A DNA stretch of 64,000 nucleotides, from assembly GCF_034057115.1 (NCBI RefSeq), contig NZ_CP139195.1, forward strand, positions 4,216,001 through 4,280,000, given 5' to 3'. The notes below the pieces were generated by a model, which saw only the letters and a program-made list of their open reading frames with translations, did not search any database and was not told where the DNA came from. The stretch's first letter is position 1. The number at the start of each line of letters is the position of its first letter. The stretch is from Pseudomonas sp. AN-1. GTDB taxonomy: Bacteria > Pseudomonadota > Gammaproteobacteria > Pseudomonadales > Pseudomonadaceae. This document shows, one piece after another, positions 47,871 through 56,744 of this stretch. The translations under genes were made by a program, and so were the position numbers.

Positions 47871-48869
47871 ATGGCAACTTCCCCCACCTTCGCCCGCTCG
47901 GCACTGCTGGCCATGGCGCTGGGCTGCTCCGCCGTGCTCGCCGGCCTGCCGCTGGCGGCCAGCGCCGCGCCGGTGGCCCAGCAGCGCACCCAGGTGCCGG
48001 GCTTCTTCCGCATGGCGCTGGGCGAGTTCGAGGTGACCGCGCTGTACGACGGCTATGTCGACCTCGATCCCAAGCTGCTCAAGGGCGCCAGCGCCGAGGA
48101 TATCCAGCGCCTGCTGGCGCGGATGTTCGTCGAGGCGGACAAGGGCGTGCAGACCGCGGTCAACGCCTATCTGGTCAACACCGGCAGCCAGCTGCTGCTG
48201 GTGGATGCCGGCGCGGCGCAGTGCTTCGGGCCGACGCTCGGCGCGATCCAGGCCAACATCGCGGCGGCGGGCTACCAGGCGGCGCAGGTCGACCACGTGC
48301 TGCTCACCCACCTGCATCCGGACCATGCCTGCGGCCTGCTCGACGGCGAGGGCGGCATGGCCTTCCCCAACGCCAGCGTGCATGTGCCCAAGGCCGAGGC
48401 GGACTACTGGCTGAGCGCCGAGCTGGCGGCCAAGGCGCCGGAGGACCGCCAGGGCATGTTCAGGATGGCCCAGGCGGCCCTGGCGCCCTACGTCGCCGCC
48501 GGCCGCCTGCAGCCCCACGGCGAGGAAGGTCCGGGCATCGCCGGGGTGAGCGCCGCGCCCAGCCCCGGCCACACCCCGGGGCACAGCGGCTACCTGTTCG
48601 GCTCCGGCACCCGCCGCCTGCTGGTGTGGGGCGACATCGTGCACAGCCACGCGGTGCAGTTCGCCCGCCCGGACGTGGCCATCGAGTTCGATGTCGACAG
48701 CACCCGAGCCGTCGCCACTCGGCAGCGCGTGCTCGCCGATGCGGCGCTCGACCGGCTGTGGGTGGCCGGAGCGCACCTGCCGTTCCCCGGCATCGGCCAC
48801 GTGCGCACCGAAGGCGAGGGCTACGCCTGGGTGCCGGTGGAGTACGGCCCGCTGCGCAGCGACCGCTGA
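47871..48869 (+). CDS. Periplasmic MBL-fold hydrolase
   Basis: This 332-residue protein has a signal peptide (ending LAASA-AP) and a metallo-beta-lactamase domain with HLHPDHACGL (HxHxDH), a later SPGHTPGHSGY metal His, and WGDIVHSH with the bridging Asp. It resembles the quorum-quenching/AidC- and methyl-parathion-hydrolase-like exported MBL proteins. The substrate is unknown. TGGAGA lies ten bases before the ATG. Confidence 0.87.
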   Translation: MATSPTFARSALLAMALGCSAVLAGLPLAASAAPVAQQRTQVPGFFRMALGEFEVTALYDGYVDLDPKLLKGASAEDIQRLLARMFVEADKGVQTAVNAYLVNTGSQLLLVDAGAAQCFGPTLGAIQANIAAAGYQAAQVDHVLLTHLHPDHACGLLDGEGGMAFPNASVHVPKAEADYWLSAELAAKAPEDRQGMFRMAQAALAPYVAAGRLQPHGEEGPGIAGVSAAPSPGHTPGHSGYLFGSGTRRLLVWGDIVHSHAVQFARPDVAIEFDVDSTRAVATRQRVLADAALDRLWVAGAHLPFPGIGHVRTEGEGYAWVPVEYGPLRSDR

Positions 48870-48943
48870 TTTCGGCCGCCGGCAAGGCGCCCGGCGGGCG
48901 CCCTTGCTAGCCTTGTCCGAGGCGGTGTGCGCGGAGATCGAGG

Positions 48944-49915
48944 ATGGCCGGACGACTTTCCCTGCTGGCCCTGACGCTGGCCCTGCTGGGCGGCTGCGTC
49001 CAGCACGTTTCCCCCGAGCATCCCGAGGCGCTGCTGCCGGATCGCTCGGCGCAGATCGAGCCCGGGCTGACGCGGCGCTCCCAGGTGCACGAGCGGCTGG
49101 GGCCGCCGCTGCTGGCCAGCGACTACTGGGGCTTCGAGCTGTTCCGCGCCGACACCGAGCAGGCCGCCACGATGTTGGTGATCGCCCCCTGGCCGGTGCC
49201 CTTCGCCCATATCAAGGATCGCCTGCTGCGCTACAGCCTGGTGGCTTACGACGACGAGGCGCGCGTCGTCGCGGTGGACAGCGGGCTGGTCCGGCGGCCG
49301 ACCGACTGGCGCAGCATGTCGCCCATCGAGACCGACTTTCCGGCGCTGCACCTGCGCAGCGGCGACCTGCTGTTCTTCGTCGTTCCGGACGGCGAGCGGC
49401 GCGAGAACCTGCTGGCCGCCCCCGCGCTGCGCGACACCTGGCTCGAACGCGCGCACGGCGCGACCGACTGCACCCTGGTGCTCGGTTGCGGCGCCCAGGG
49501 CTGCCCCGACCGGCTGGCGCTCGACGGCCAGCCCGCGCAACCCCTGCCGCTGCGCCTGAGCGATGCCTACTGGTATCGCGAGGGCGAGCAGCAGACCTGG
49601 CTGCGCGGCATGCTGCCGGCGGCGGGCGAGGCCGCGCCATCCTGGCTGGATACCCTGGTGGCGCTGCGACTCCCGCCGGGCGAGCACAGGCTGCAGTTTT
49701 CCGCCCGCCATCTGGATGGCCGGCAGTTCCATGGCCTGAGCTGCCGGGCGGGAGAGGTGAGCTATCTGCAGATCGACGCCACCGCCGACCAGGGATTCTG
49801 GCACCAGGAACTGGTCGACTGGCGGTTCGAGTCCAGCCGGACGATGCCGGCTGCCTTCCGCCGGCGGCCGCTGGTGCTGATGGGCGACGGGCATTGGTTC
49901 GTCGAGGAGCGGTGA
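48944..49915 (+). CDS. Putative lipoprotein of unknown function
   Basis: This 323-residue protein has a lipoprotein signal (SLLALTLALLGGC-V). The N-terminal part resembles an SmpA/OmlA-like fold (LTRRSQVHERLGPPLLASDYWGFELFRAD), while the middle holds CTLVLGCGAQGCPD with three cysteines and the end is beta-rich (LRLPPGEHRLQFSARHL, as in small PEGA-like domains). I cannot assign function. It is the last gene before the AcoR regulon begins. Confidence 0.65.
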   Translation: MAGRLSLLALTLALLGGCVQHVSPEHPEALLPDRSAQIEPGLTRRSQVHERLGPPLLASDYWGFELFRADTEQAATMLVIAPWPVPFAHIKDRLLRYSLVAYDDEARVVAVDSGLVRRPTDWRSMSPIETDFPALHLRSGDLLFFVVPDGERRENLLAAPALRDTWLERAHGATDCTLVLGCGAQGCPDRLALDGQPAQPLPLRLSDAYWYREGEQQTWLRGMLPAAGEAAPSWLDTLVALRLPPGEHRLQFSARHLDGRQFHGLSCRAGEVSYLQIDATADQGFWHQELVDWRFESSRTMPAAFRRRPLVLMGDGHWFVEER

Positions 49916-49920
49916 TCCAC

Positions 49921-49970
49921 CTGTAAAACCCTTACAGCCGTTTTACAGGTGTAAGGCCGGGCATTTACAG
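49921..49970. promoter_or_regulatory. Upstream activator repeats A (CTGTAA/TTACAG)
   Basis: CTGTAA and TTACAG arms form a perfect inverted repeat at 49921-49937 (five-base spacer). TTACAGGTGTAA, a perfect 5-2-5 palindrome, follows at 49943-49954, and another TTACAG is at 49965-49970. They lie about 90-140 bases upstream of a -24/-12 promoter. The same pattern recurs at 56816-56839 and 59935-59970, so these are the likely sites of the AcoR-like activator. Confidence 0.75.
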
Positions 49971-50057
49971 CCGGCCTGTCCGGTGGGCAGCCGTTCAAAC
50001 CCACTGTTTCGCTGAGAAAATCAATAAAAACAACAGCTTATGCGTATCTCTCGGGAT

Positions 50058-50073
50058 TGGCACGCAAGCTGCT
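50058..50073 (+). promoter_or_regulatory. Sigma-54 promoter of the Tat/GMC/E1/E2 operon
   Basis: TGGCACGCAAGCTGCT has GG at 50059-50060 and GC at 50071-50072 with exactly ten bases between, and TGGCACG matches the -24 consensus fully; only the first T of TTGC is C. It is 111 bases upstream of the first gene. Confidence 0.8.
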
Positions 50074-50183
50074 CTGCTCCGTTCGGGGAGTCGCAACAGG
50101 CTCTCCCGACAACAGAACAATGAACGCCGGCCCTGTCTGACCCCCACCCTGCGGGCGCGCCGGCAACAGTCTGGAGCGCTGCC

Positions 50184-50720
50184 ATGCACGACTCTTCCGC
50201 CCCGGGTGCCGGCCTCAGCCGCCGGCGCTTCATGTCCCTGTCCGCCCAGTCGCTGGCGCTGCTCGGCGCCACCGCGGTCAGCAGCCAGCTGATCCCGGTC
50301 ACCCTGCTCGCCGACGAGGCGCGGCCCGTTGCGCTGCCCGAGCTGCCCGAGCTGCCCGCCGGCCTGCTGCAGATGGGCCGCGACATCTTCCCCCACGACC
50401 GCCTCGCCGACCTGCACTACGCCAAGCCGCTCGCCGCGCTGCTCGACAAGCAGGGCGCGCTGGTCCGCCAGGGTCTGCAGGCGCTGCAGGCCAGCGCCCG
50501 CGAACGTCACGGCAAGGCCTTCGAGGCGCTCGCCGAGAACGACCGCGTCGCCCTGCTGCGCGCCATCGAGACCGGGCCGTTCTTCCGCGAGGTGCGCACT
50601 GCGCTGATGTTCGGCATCTACGACAACAAGGCGCTGTTCCCGCTGTTCGGCTACGAAGGCTCCTCGGTGGAGAAGGGCGGCTACGTCAACCGCGGCTTCA
50701 ACGACATCGACTGGCTCTGA
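50184..50720 (+). CDS. Tat-signal small subunit (gluconate 2-dehydrogenase subunit 3-like)
   Basis: This 178-residue protein has a twin-arginine signal, SRRRFM at residues 12-17 followed by a hydrophobic stretch and cleavage near LLADEA. The mature 130 residues are helical and resemble the small (gamma) subunit of membrane-bound gluconate/fructose/sorbose-type dehydrogenases, including LLQMGRDIFPHDRLAD and LFGYEGSSVEKGGYVNRGF near the end. Such subunits carry the folded GMC flavoprotein through the Tat system. The GMC gene starts 38 bases downstream. There is no cytochrome c subunit gene here. Confidence 0.82.
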   Translation: MHDSSAPGAGLSRRRFMSLSAQSLALLGATAVSSQLIPVTLLADEARPVALPELPELPAGLLQMGRDIFPHDRLADLHYAKPLAALLDKQGALVRQGLQALQASARERHGKAFEALAENDRVALLRAIETGPFFREVRTALMFGIYDNKALFPLFGYEGSSVEKGGYVNRGFNDIDWL

Positions 50721-50758
50721 GCCTCCTCATCACAACTCCAACAACGAGGGCTGACTCC

Positions 50759-52339
50759 ATGGCAGCGAAATTCTCCCAGGACGACGGCGACGTCGTCGTC
50801 ATCATCGGTTCGGGCGCCGGCGGCGGCACCCTGGCCAACGCCTTGGCCAAGCAGGGCATCCGCGTCGTCGTGCTGGAGGCCGGCAAGCGCTTCGAGATGT
50901 CCGACATCGAGAACGACGAGTGGGCGATGTTCAACAAGATCTCCTGGCTGGACAAGCGCATCGCCACCGGCAGCTGGGACGTGGCGCGCAACCACCCGAA
51001 CCTGCCGGCCTGGATCGTCAAGGCGGTCGGCGGCAGCTCGATGCACTGGGCCGGCGTGGCCCTGCGTTTCCGCGACTTCGAATTCCGCATGCGCAGCGAG
51101 AACGGCGCCATCAAGGGCGCCAACCTGCTCGACTGGCCGCTCGACTACGCCGAGCTGGAGCCCTGGTACGTCAAGGCCGAGCAGCACATGGGGGTGACCG
51201 GCCCGAGCACCGGCATGCCGTACCACCAGTGGCACAACTCGTTCAAGGTACTGGCCGCCGGCGCCCAGCGCATCGGCTACAAGGAGATCCTCTCCGGGCC
51301 GATGGCGATCAACACCCAGCCCTACGACAACCGTCCCGGCTGCATGCAGGTCGGCTTCTGCATGCAGGGCTGCCGCATCGGCGCCAAGTGGTCGACCCTG
51401 TACACCGACATCCCGCGCGCCGAGGCCACTGGCAACTGCGAGGTGCGCCCGCAGTCCATGGCGCTGCGCATCGAGCACGACGCCCGCGGCCGGGTGAATG
51501 CGGTGGTCTACGCCGACGCCGAGGGCCGCCAGCAGCGGCAGAAGGCGCGGGTGGTGTGCGTGGCCGGCAACTCCATCGAGTCGCCGCGCCTGCTGCTCAA
51601 CTCCGAGTCGTCGACCTTCAGGGACGGCCTGGCCAACTCCTCAGGCCAGGTCGGGCGCAACTACATGTGCCATACCACCGCCGGCATCTACGCGATCATG
51701 CCCAAGCCGGTGCACATGTACCGCGGCACCACGGTCGCCGGGATCATCTCCGACGAGTCCTACAACAACCCCGAGCGCGGCTTCGTCGGCGGCTACCGGC
51801 TGGAGATCCTCTCCCTCGGCCTGCCGTTCATGTCCGCCTTCCTCGACCCGACCCCGCAGGGCTGGGGACGCACCTACGCCTCGCGCATGGAGCGCTACGA
51901 CCACATGTCCGGCGTGTGGCTGTGCGGCGAGGACCTGCCGGTGGAGAGCAACCGCATCACCCTGCACGCCAGCGAGAAGGACCAATACGGCCTGCCGGTG
52001 CCGGTGGTGCACAAGGACGACCACCCGTTCGACAACGCCATGCGCGACCACGGCGTCGAGCAGACCCGCAAGTGCTACGAGGCGGTCGGCGCCACCGAGG
52101 TTATCCGCCTGCCGTCCTACCCGGCCAGCCACAACATGGGCACCAACCGCATGAGCGCCAGGGCCGCCGACGGGGTGGTCAACAAGTGGGGGCAGAGCCA
52201 CGACATCCCCAACCTGTTCGTCTCCGACGGCAGCCAGTTCACCACCAGCGGCGGACAGAACCCGACCCTGACCATAGTCGCGCTGGCCCTGCGCCAGGCC
52301 GACCACATCGGCAAGCTGTTCAGCCAGCGCGCCCTCTGA
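50759..52339 (+). CDS. GMC-family FAD oxidoreductase, large subunit
   Basis: This 526-residue flavoprotein has the Rossmann FAD site IIGSGAGGGTLANALAKQG at residues 15-33, the GGSSMHWAGVALRF substrate-domain block and a GMC C-terminal region with SHNMGTNRMS and SDGSQFTTSGGQNPTLTI, where the catalytic His/Asn pair lies. It has no signal peptide of its own, so export by hitch-hiking on the Tat-signal subunit upstream is expected, as in gluconate 2-dehydrogenase. Family substrates are sugars, polyols or alcohols. The substrate here is unknown. A 22-base gap separates it from E1-alpha. Confidence 0.88.
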   Translation: MAAKFSQDDGDVVVIIGSGAGGGTLANALAKQGIRVVVLEAGKRFEMSDIENDEWAMFNKISWLDKRIATGSWDVARNHPNLPAWIVKAVGGSSMHWAGVALRFRDFEFRMRSENGAIKGANLLDWPLDYAELEPWYVKAEQHMGVTGPSTGMPYHQWHNSFKVLAAGAQRIGYKEILSGPMAINTQPYDNRPGCMQVGFCMQGCRIGAKWSTLYTDIPRAEATGNCEVRPQSMALRIEHDARGRVNAVVYADAEGRQQRQKARVVCVAGNSIESPRLLLNSESSTFRDGLANSSGQVGRNYMCHTTAGIYAIMPKPVHMYRGTTVAGIISDESYNNPERGFVGGYRLEILSLGLPFMSAFLDPTPQGWGRTYASRMERYDHMSGVWLCGEDLPVESNRITLHASEKDQYGLPVPVVHKDDHPFDNAMRDHGVEQTRKCYEAVGATEVIRLPSYPASHNMGTNRMSARAADGVVNKWGQSHDIPNLFVSDGSQFTTSGGQNPTLTIVALALRQADHIGKLFSQRAL

Positions 52340-52361
52340 ATCCCGATACGGAGCCGATCAC

Positions 52362-53351
52362 ATGACCGCACCGAACCATGCGCAGCGTCTGTGGATGTTC
52401 GAGCAGATGCTCGTCAGCCGCTACCTGGAAGAGTCCATCGAGCGCATCTACATGGAAGGCAAGACCCCGGTCTTCAACATGGCCAAGGGCCCGATTCCCG
52501 GCGAGATGCACCTGTCCAACGGCCAGGAGCCCTGCGCCGTCGGCGTCTGTGCGCACCTGAATGCCGAGGACGTGGTCACCGCCACCCACCGCCCCCACCA
52601 CATCGCCGTGGCCAAGGGCGTCCACCTCAACGAGATGGTCGCCGAGATCTTCGGCAAGAAGACCGGCCTGTCCGGCGGCCGCGGCGGGCACATGCACCTG
52701 TTCGATGCGCGGGTGAACTTCTGCTGCTCGGGGATCATCGCCCAGGGCATGGGCCCGGCGGTGGGCGCGGCGCTGTCGCGCCAGCTGCAGGGCAAGCCGG
52801 GTGTCGCGGTGGCCTACATCGGCGAGGGTGCCGCCAACCAGGGCGCCTTCCACGAGACGCTGAACCTGGCCGCGCTGTGGAAGCTGCCGGTGGTGTTCGT
52901 CATCGAGGACAACGCCTGGGGCATCTCGGTGGCCAAGCAGGCCTCCACCCCGATCGAGCGCAACTACGTGCGCGCCGCCGCCTACGGCATGCCCGGGGTG
53001 TTCGTCCCCGGCAACGACGCCGACGCCATCTTCGCCGCCGCCGGTGAGGCCATCGAGCGGGCGCGCGCCGGCGGCGGCCCGAGCCTGATCGAGATCGAGA
53101 CCTCGCGCCTGGCCGGCCACTTCATGGGCGACGGCGAGCAGTACCGCCCGGCCGGCGAGAAGGAAGCGCTGCTGGCGCGCGACCCGATCCCGGCCTACCG
53201 CCAGCGCCTGCTCGACGCCGGCGTGCTGAGCGAGGCGGCGGCCGAGGAAATCGCCGCGCGCGCCCGCGGCCGGGTCGACGAGGCGGTGCTGTTCGCCCGC
53301 GACAGCGCCTATCCGGCGCCGGAAGATGCCATGGACTGCGTGTTCGTCTGA
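52362..53351 (+). CDS. 2-oxo acid/acetoin dehydrogenase E1 alpha
   Basis: This 329-residue thiamine-diphosphate enzyme subunit has the ThDP pyrophosphate motif GEGAANQGAFHETLNLAALW...FVIEDN near residues 150-185, the lead-in SGGRGGHMHLF and phosphorylation-loop-like SRLAGHFMGDGEQYR. It matches AcoA and PdhA of bacterial branched or acetoin-type complexes. It pairs with E1-beta 31 bases downstream to decarboxylate or cleave the substrate and pass the acyl group to the lipoyl domain. AcoA versus PdhA specificity cannot be decided. Confidence 0.9.
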   Translation: MTAPNHAQRLWMFEQMLVSRYLEESIERIYMEGKTPVFNMAKGPIPGEMHLSNGQEPCAVGVCAHLNAEDVVTATHRPHHIAVAKGVHLNEMVAEIFGKKTGLSGGRGGHMHLFDARVNFCCSGIIAQGMGPAVGAALSRQLQGKPGVAVAYIGEGAANQGAFHETLNLAALWKLPVVFVIEDNAWGISVAKQASTPIERNYVRAAAYGMPGVFVPGNDADAIFAAAGEAIERARAGGGPSLIEIETSRLAGHFMGDGEQYRPAGEKEALLARDPIPAYRQRLLDAGVLSEAAAEEIAARARGRVDEAVLFARDSAYPAPEDAMDCVFV

Positions 53352-53382
53352 TTTCCCCCACCGAATTGCCAGGAGTTGCAGC

Positions 53383-54408
53383 ATGAGCAGCCCAGTGAAA
53401 GAAAGAAAACTCACCGTCGCCCGCGCCATGGCCGAGGCGGTGGCCCAGGAAATGCGCCTCGACCCGCGCGTGTTCGTGATGGGCGAGGACATCGGCCAGC
53501 TCGGCGGGGTGTTCGGCAACACCCGCGGCCTATTCGAGGAGTTCGGCGGCGCGCGGGTGCGCGATACCCCCATCTCGGAGACCGCCTTCATCGGCGCGGC
53601 GGTGGGCGCCGCCTCCGACGGCATGCGGCCGATCGTCGAACTGATGTTCGTCGACTTCTTCGGCGTGTGCATGGACGCCATCTACAACCTGATGGCGAAG
53701 AACACCTACTTCTCCGGCGGCAACGTGCGCGTGCCGATGGTGCTGATGGCCTCCACCGGCGCCGGCTACTCGGACGCCGGCCAGCACTCGCAGTGCCTGT
53801 ACGGCACCTTCGCCCACCTGCCGGGGATGAAGGTGGTGGTGCCGAGCAACGCCTACGACGCCAAGGGCCTGATGACCGCGGCGATCCGCGACGACAACCC
53901 GGTGATCTTCCTGTTCCACAAGGCCCTGCAGGGCATGGGCTGGCTGGGCACCGAGAAGGGCGCCACCGTGGCGGTGCCTGAAGAGAGCTACGTCGTCGAG
54001 ATCGGCAAGGCCAGGACCGTGCGCGAGGGCACGGACGTGACCATCGTCAGCCTCGGCGCCGGTGTGCACCACGCCCTGCGCGCCGCCCAGCAGCTGGAGC
54101 AGGACGGCGTCAGCGCCGAGGTGGTCGACCTGCGCAGCCTGGTGCCGCTGGACCGCGAACACGTGATCGCCTCGGTACGCAAGACCGGTCGGCTGATCGT
54201 GGTCGACGAGGACTACCACAGCTATGGCGTCAGCGGCGAGATCATCGCCAGCGTGGTCGAGCACGACCTCGGCATGCTCAAGGCGTCCCCGCAGCGGGTG
54301 GCCTTCCCCGACATCCCGATTCCCTTCACCCCGGTCATGGAGCAGTGGGCGCTGCCCAGTGCCGAGAAGATCGTGGCCGCCTACCAGAACCTGAACAGCG
54401 AGGAATGA
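53383..54408 (+). CDS. 2-oxo acid/acetoin dehydrogenase E1 beta
   Basis: This 341-residue subunit has the E1-beta pattern: MGEDIGQLGGVFGNTRGL, ETAFIGAAVGAASDGMRPIVELMF, STGAGYSDAGQHSQ, and the C-terminal transketolase domain with SLGAGVHHALRAA and VVDLRSLVPLDREHV. The ATG at 53383 has CAGGAG ahead of it. The lipoyl-domain gene begins three bases after its stop. It completes the heterotetrameric E1. Confidence 0.92.
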   Translation: MSSPVKERKLTVARAMAEAVAQEMRLDPRVFVMGEDIGQLGGVFGNTRGLFEEFGGARVRDTPISETAFIGAAVGAASDGMRPIVELMFVDFFGVCMDAIYNLMAKNTYFSGGNVRVPMVLMASTGAGYSDAGQHSQCLYGTFAHLPGMKVVVPSNAYDAKGLMTAAIRDDNPVIFLFHKALQGMGWLGTEKGATVAVPEESYVVEIGKARTVREGTDVTIVSLGAGVHHALRAAQQLEQDGVSAEVVDLRSLVPLDREHVIASVRKTGRLIVVDEDYHSYGVSGEIIASVVEHDLGMLKASPQRVAFPDIPIPFTPVMEQWALPSAEKIVAAYQNLNSEE

Positions 54409-54411
54409 CCC

Positions 54412-54645
54412 ATGACGACCCCAATCGTGATTGCCGATGACCTGTGGGACGGTGACGCCGAAGCGGTGATCACCTCGTGGCTGGTCAGCGATGGCGCCGA
54501 GGTGGCGCCGGGCGACCTGGTCGCCGAGATCATGTCGGAGAAGGCCCAGTTCGAGATCGAGGCGCCGGTGGCCGGCGTGTTGAAGATCGTCGAAGGCGAA
54601 GACGCGGTGATCGCCAAGGGCGCCACCATCGGCGTGGTGGAGTAG
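54412..54645 (+). CDS. Free-standing lipoyl (biotinyl-lipoyl) domain protein
   Basis: This 77-residue protein is a single lipoyl domain. The modified lysine is Lys44 in IMSEKAQFEIEAP, centred on the usual hairpin, with the symmetric GVLKIVEGEDAVIAKG half following. In ordinary E2 proteins this domain is fused to the acyltransferase; here it is separate and three bases upstream of a core-only E2. Charge of the domain by the dedicated LipA and ligase-like genes nearby is a reasonable inference. Confidence 0.9.
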   Translation: MTTPIVIADDLWDGDAEAVITSWLVSDGAEVAPGDLVAEIMSEKAQFEIEAPVAGVLKIVEGEDAVIAKGATIGVVE

Positions 54646-54648
54646 CCC

Positions 54649-55359
54649 ATGGGCCAGATGCACACGCCGCCCGTGGCGGGCGCCACCAGCCTGCCGCTCA
54701 AGGGCATGCGCAAGATGATCGCGGCGAAGATGAGCGAGAGCCTGCGCAGCGCCGCCCAACTGACCCTGCACGCCGAGTGCGAGCTGACCGCCCTGCAGGC
54801 GCGCCGCGCGCGCCTCAAGGCGGCCGGCAGCCAGGCCTCGCTGCAGGACCTGCTGCTGCACGCCATCGTGCAGACCCTGCGCGAGCATCCGGCGCTCAAC
54901 GCCACCCTAGAGAACGACGTGATCACCCGCCACGCCGCCGTGCACCTAGGCGTGGCCATCCCGCTGCCGGACGATCTGCTGGTGGCGCCTGCGCTGTTCG
55001 ACGCCGAGGCGCTCGACGTCGACGGCCTGGCCGAGGCGCGCCGCGTGCTCACCGGCAAGGCGCTGGCCGGCAAGCTGTCGGTGCGCGAGCTGACCGGGGC
55101 GACCGTCACCGTGTCCAACCTGGGGCTGTCGCGGGTGCACCACTTCACGCCGATCATCAACGTACCGCAGGTGGCCATCGTCGGCATCGGCTGCAGCCAG
55201 CGGCGCCTGCAGCGCGCCGCCGACGGCAGCCTGGTCGAGGCCGACTTCCTCGGCCTGTCGCTGACCTTCGACCACCGCGCGGTCAACGGCGCGCCGGCGG
55301 CCGACTTCCTCGATGCGCTGTGCCGGCGCATCGAGGGTGGCGAGGGCGCCGGTAACTGA
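54649..55359 (+). CDS. E2 acyltransferase catalytic core (no lipoyl or binding domain)
   Basis: This 236-residue protein is the 2-oxo acid dehydrogenase acyltransferase (CAT-like) core alone. The conserved MRKMIAAKMSESL start of the core lies at residue 20, and TFDHRAVNGAPAADFL near the end has the catalytic His and an Asn in place of the usual Asp. There is neither a lipoyl domain nor a peripheral subunit-binding domain, so E1 and E3 cannot be held in the standard way. It follows the lipoyl gene by three bases. Confidence 0.88.
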   Translation: MGQMHTPPVAGATSLPLKGMRKMIAAKMSESLRSAAQLTLHAECELTALQARRARLKAAGSQASLQDLLLHAIVQTLREHPALNATLENDVITRHAAVHLGVAIPLPDDLLVAPALFDAEALDVDGLAEARRVLTGKALAGKLSVRELTGATVTVSNLGLSRVHHFTPIINVPQVAIVGIGCSQRRLQRAADGSLVEADFLGLSLTFDHRAVNGAPAADFLDALCRRIEGGEGAGN

Positions 55360-55398
55360 GCTGCGCACCGCCATGGATGGCGGCTGCCCACCACGCTC

Positions 55399-55426
55399 CC
55401 GAGGCCGGCTTGCATGCCGGCCTCGG
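55399..55426 (+). terminator. Hairpin after the E2 core gene
   Basis: CCGAGGCCGGC at 55399-55409 pairs perfectly with GCCGGCCTCGG at 55416-55426 around TTGCAT. CATTTGC follows, so the T-tail is poor. It is 40 bases past the E2 stop, convergent with tatA, and probably ends the operon. Confidence 0.6.
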
Positions 55427-55532
55427 CATTTGCTGCGAACGCCGGCGCCGCGCAGGGGCGCGGTGCGGGGCTTGGGATGGGGCGATGAGCGGCGCGGCTA
55501 CCCTTGCAGGCAGCCACGCCGCCGGGGATGGC

Positions 55533-55709
55533 TCAGGGGCGGTCCTCGGGGGAGGGCAGCTGCCGATCCTTGTCGTCCGCCACCGAGCTGCGGAAGCCCT
55601 TGATCGCCTCGCCCACATCGCTGCCGAGACTGCGCAGGCGCTTGCTGCCGAAGACCACCAGGACGACCAGCAGGATCACCAGCCAGTGTTTCCAGTCGAA
55701 AATACCCAT
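55533..55709 (-). CDS. tatA: Extra TatA/E-type twin-arginine translocase subunit
   Basis: This 58-residue protein starts [25 protein letters not shown]: one short membrane helix, the FGSKRL hinge and an amphipathic helix ([16 protein letters not shown]), then an acidic tail. That is the complete TatA/TatE pattern. It lies 31 bases downstream of lipA on the same strand and is read from the lipA sigma-54 promoter. No tatB or tatC is nearby, so it must work with the general TatBC. Its co-regulation with a Tat-signal dehydrogenase subunit suggests it boosts that export. Confidence 0.88.
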   Translation of the reverse strand: MGIFDWKHWLVILLVVLVVFGSKRLRSLGSDVGEAIKGFRSSVADDKDRQLPSPEDRP

Positions 55710-55740
55710 GGTTGCTGCTCCTCTGTGGAGTGGGTGCCGT

Positions 55741-56706
55741 TCACAGGCCGTGCGCCTGCCGGTCGGCGTGGTAGGACGAGCGCACCAGCGGGCCGGCGGC
55801 GACGTTCCTGAAGCCCATCCTGGCGCCTTCCTCGGCGAACCAGGCGAAGGTGTCCGGATGGACGAAGCGCTGCACCGGCAGGTGGCTGCGCGACGGCTGC
55901 AGGTACTGGCCGAGGGTCAGCATGTCGATGTCGTGCTCGCGCATGCGCTGCATGGTCTCGATGACTTCCTCGTCGGTCTCGCCGAGGCCGAGCATCAGGC
56001 CCGACTTGGTCGGCACGCCGGGCACGCGCTGCTTGAACTCCTGCAGCAGGTCCAGCGACCACTCGAAGTCCGAGCCCGGGCGCGACGACCTGTACAGGCG
56101 CGGCACGGTTTCCAGGTTGTGGTTGAACACGTCCGGCGGTTCGGTCGCGGTGATGTCGAGGGCGATCTCCATGCGCCCGCGGTAGTCCGGCACCAGGGTC
56201 TCCAGCTGCACGCTGGGCGACAGCGCGCGGATCTCGCGCAGGCAGTCGGCGAAGTGCTGGGCGCCGCCGTCGCGCAGATCGTCGCGGTCCACCGAGGTGA
56301 TCACCACGTACTTCAGGCGCAGGTCGGCGATGGCCAGCGCCAGGTTGTTCGGCTCGTCGGGGTCGAGCGCATTGGGCCGGCCGTGGCCGACGTCGCAGAA
56401 CGGGCAGCGGCGGGTGCAGATGTCGCCCATGATCATGAAGGTGGCGGTGCCGCCGGAGAAGCACTCGCCGAGGTTCGGGCAGGAGGCTTCCTCGCAGACG
56501 CTGTGCAGCTTGTGCTGGCGCAGCAACTGCTTGATGCGCTCGACCTCGGGGCCGAGCGGGGCGCGCACGCGGAGCCAGTTCGGTTTGTGCGGCCGCTCCT
56601 CGGTGGGAATGATCTTTACCGGGATGCGTGCCACCTTGTCGGCGCCGCGTAGCTTGGTGCCGCTTGCCATTGCGGCCGATTGGCCGGCAGTGTGCTGGAA
56701 CTCCAC
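55741..56706 (-). CDS. lipA: Lipoyl synthase
   Basis: This 321-residue radical SAM enzyme has the auxiliary-cluster cysteines Cys71, Cys76 and Cys82 ([12 protein letters not shown]) and the SAM cluster Cys97, Cys101 and Cys104 (CTRRCPFC), plus the conserved SSYHADR near the C-terminus with the serine that ligates the auxiliary cluster. It inserts sulfur into octanoyl-lysine. It lies in the AcoR regulon under its own -24/-12 promoter, so it is probably a second, inducible copy beside the housekeeping lipA. Confidence 0.95.
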   Translation of the reverse strand: MEFQHTAGQSAAMASGTKLRGADKVARIPVKIIPTEERPHKPNWLRVRAPLGPEVERIKQLLRQHKLHSVCEEASCPNLGECFSGGTATFMIMGDICTRRCPFCDVGHGRPNALDPDEPNNLALAIADLRLKYVVITSVDRDDLRDGGAQHFADCLREIRALSPSVQLETLVPDYRGRMEIALDITATEPPDVFNHNLETVPRLYRSSRPGSDFEWSLDLLQEFKQRVPGVPTKSGLMLGLGETDEEVIETMQRMREHDIDMLTLGQYLQPSRSHLPVQRFVHPDTFAWFAEEGARMGFRNVAAGPLVRSSYHADRQAHGL

Positions 56707-56744
56707 GTCGATCTCCGCTGGTTGGGGAACTGTGCCCTGGACTC

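Noticed and set aside
44575-49915. Treating the cluster of unknown exported proteins and hydrolases as a genomic island
   Set aside because: Codon bias matches the core genome, and no integrase, tRNA, direct repeats or mobile genes are present.
50184-55359. Reading the operon as the classical acetoin acoABC cluster
   Set aside because: There is no acoX, acetoin/butanediol dehydrogenase or E3, the E2 is split, and GMC/Tat genes lead the operon; only E1 and the regulator resemble the Aco system.
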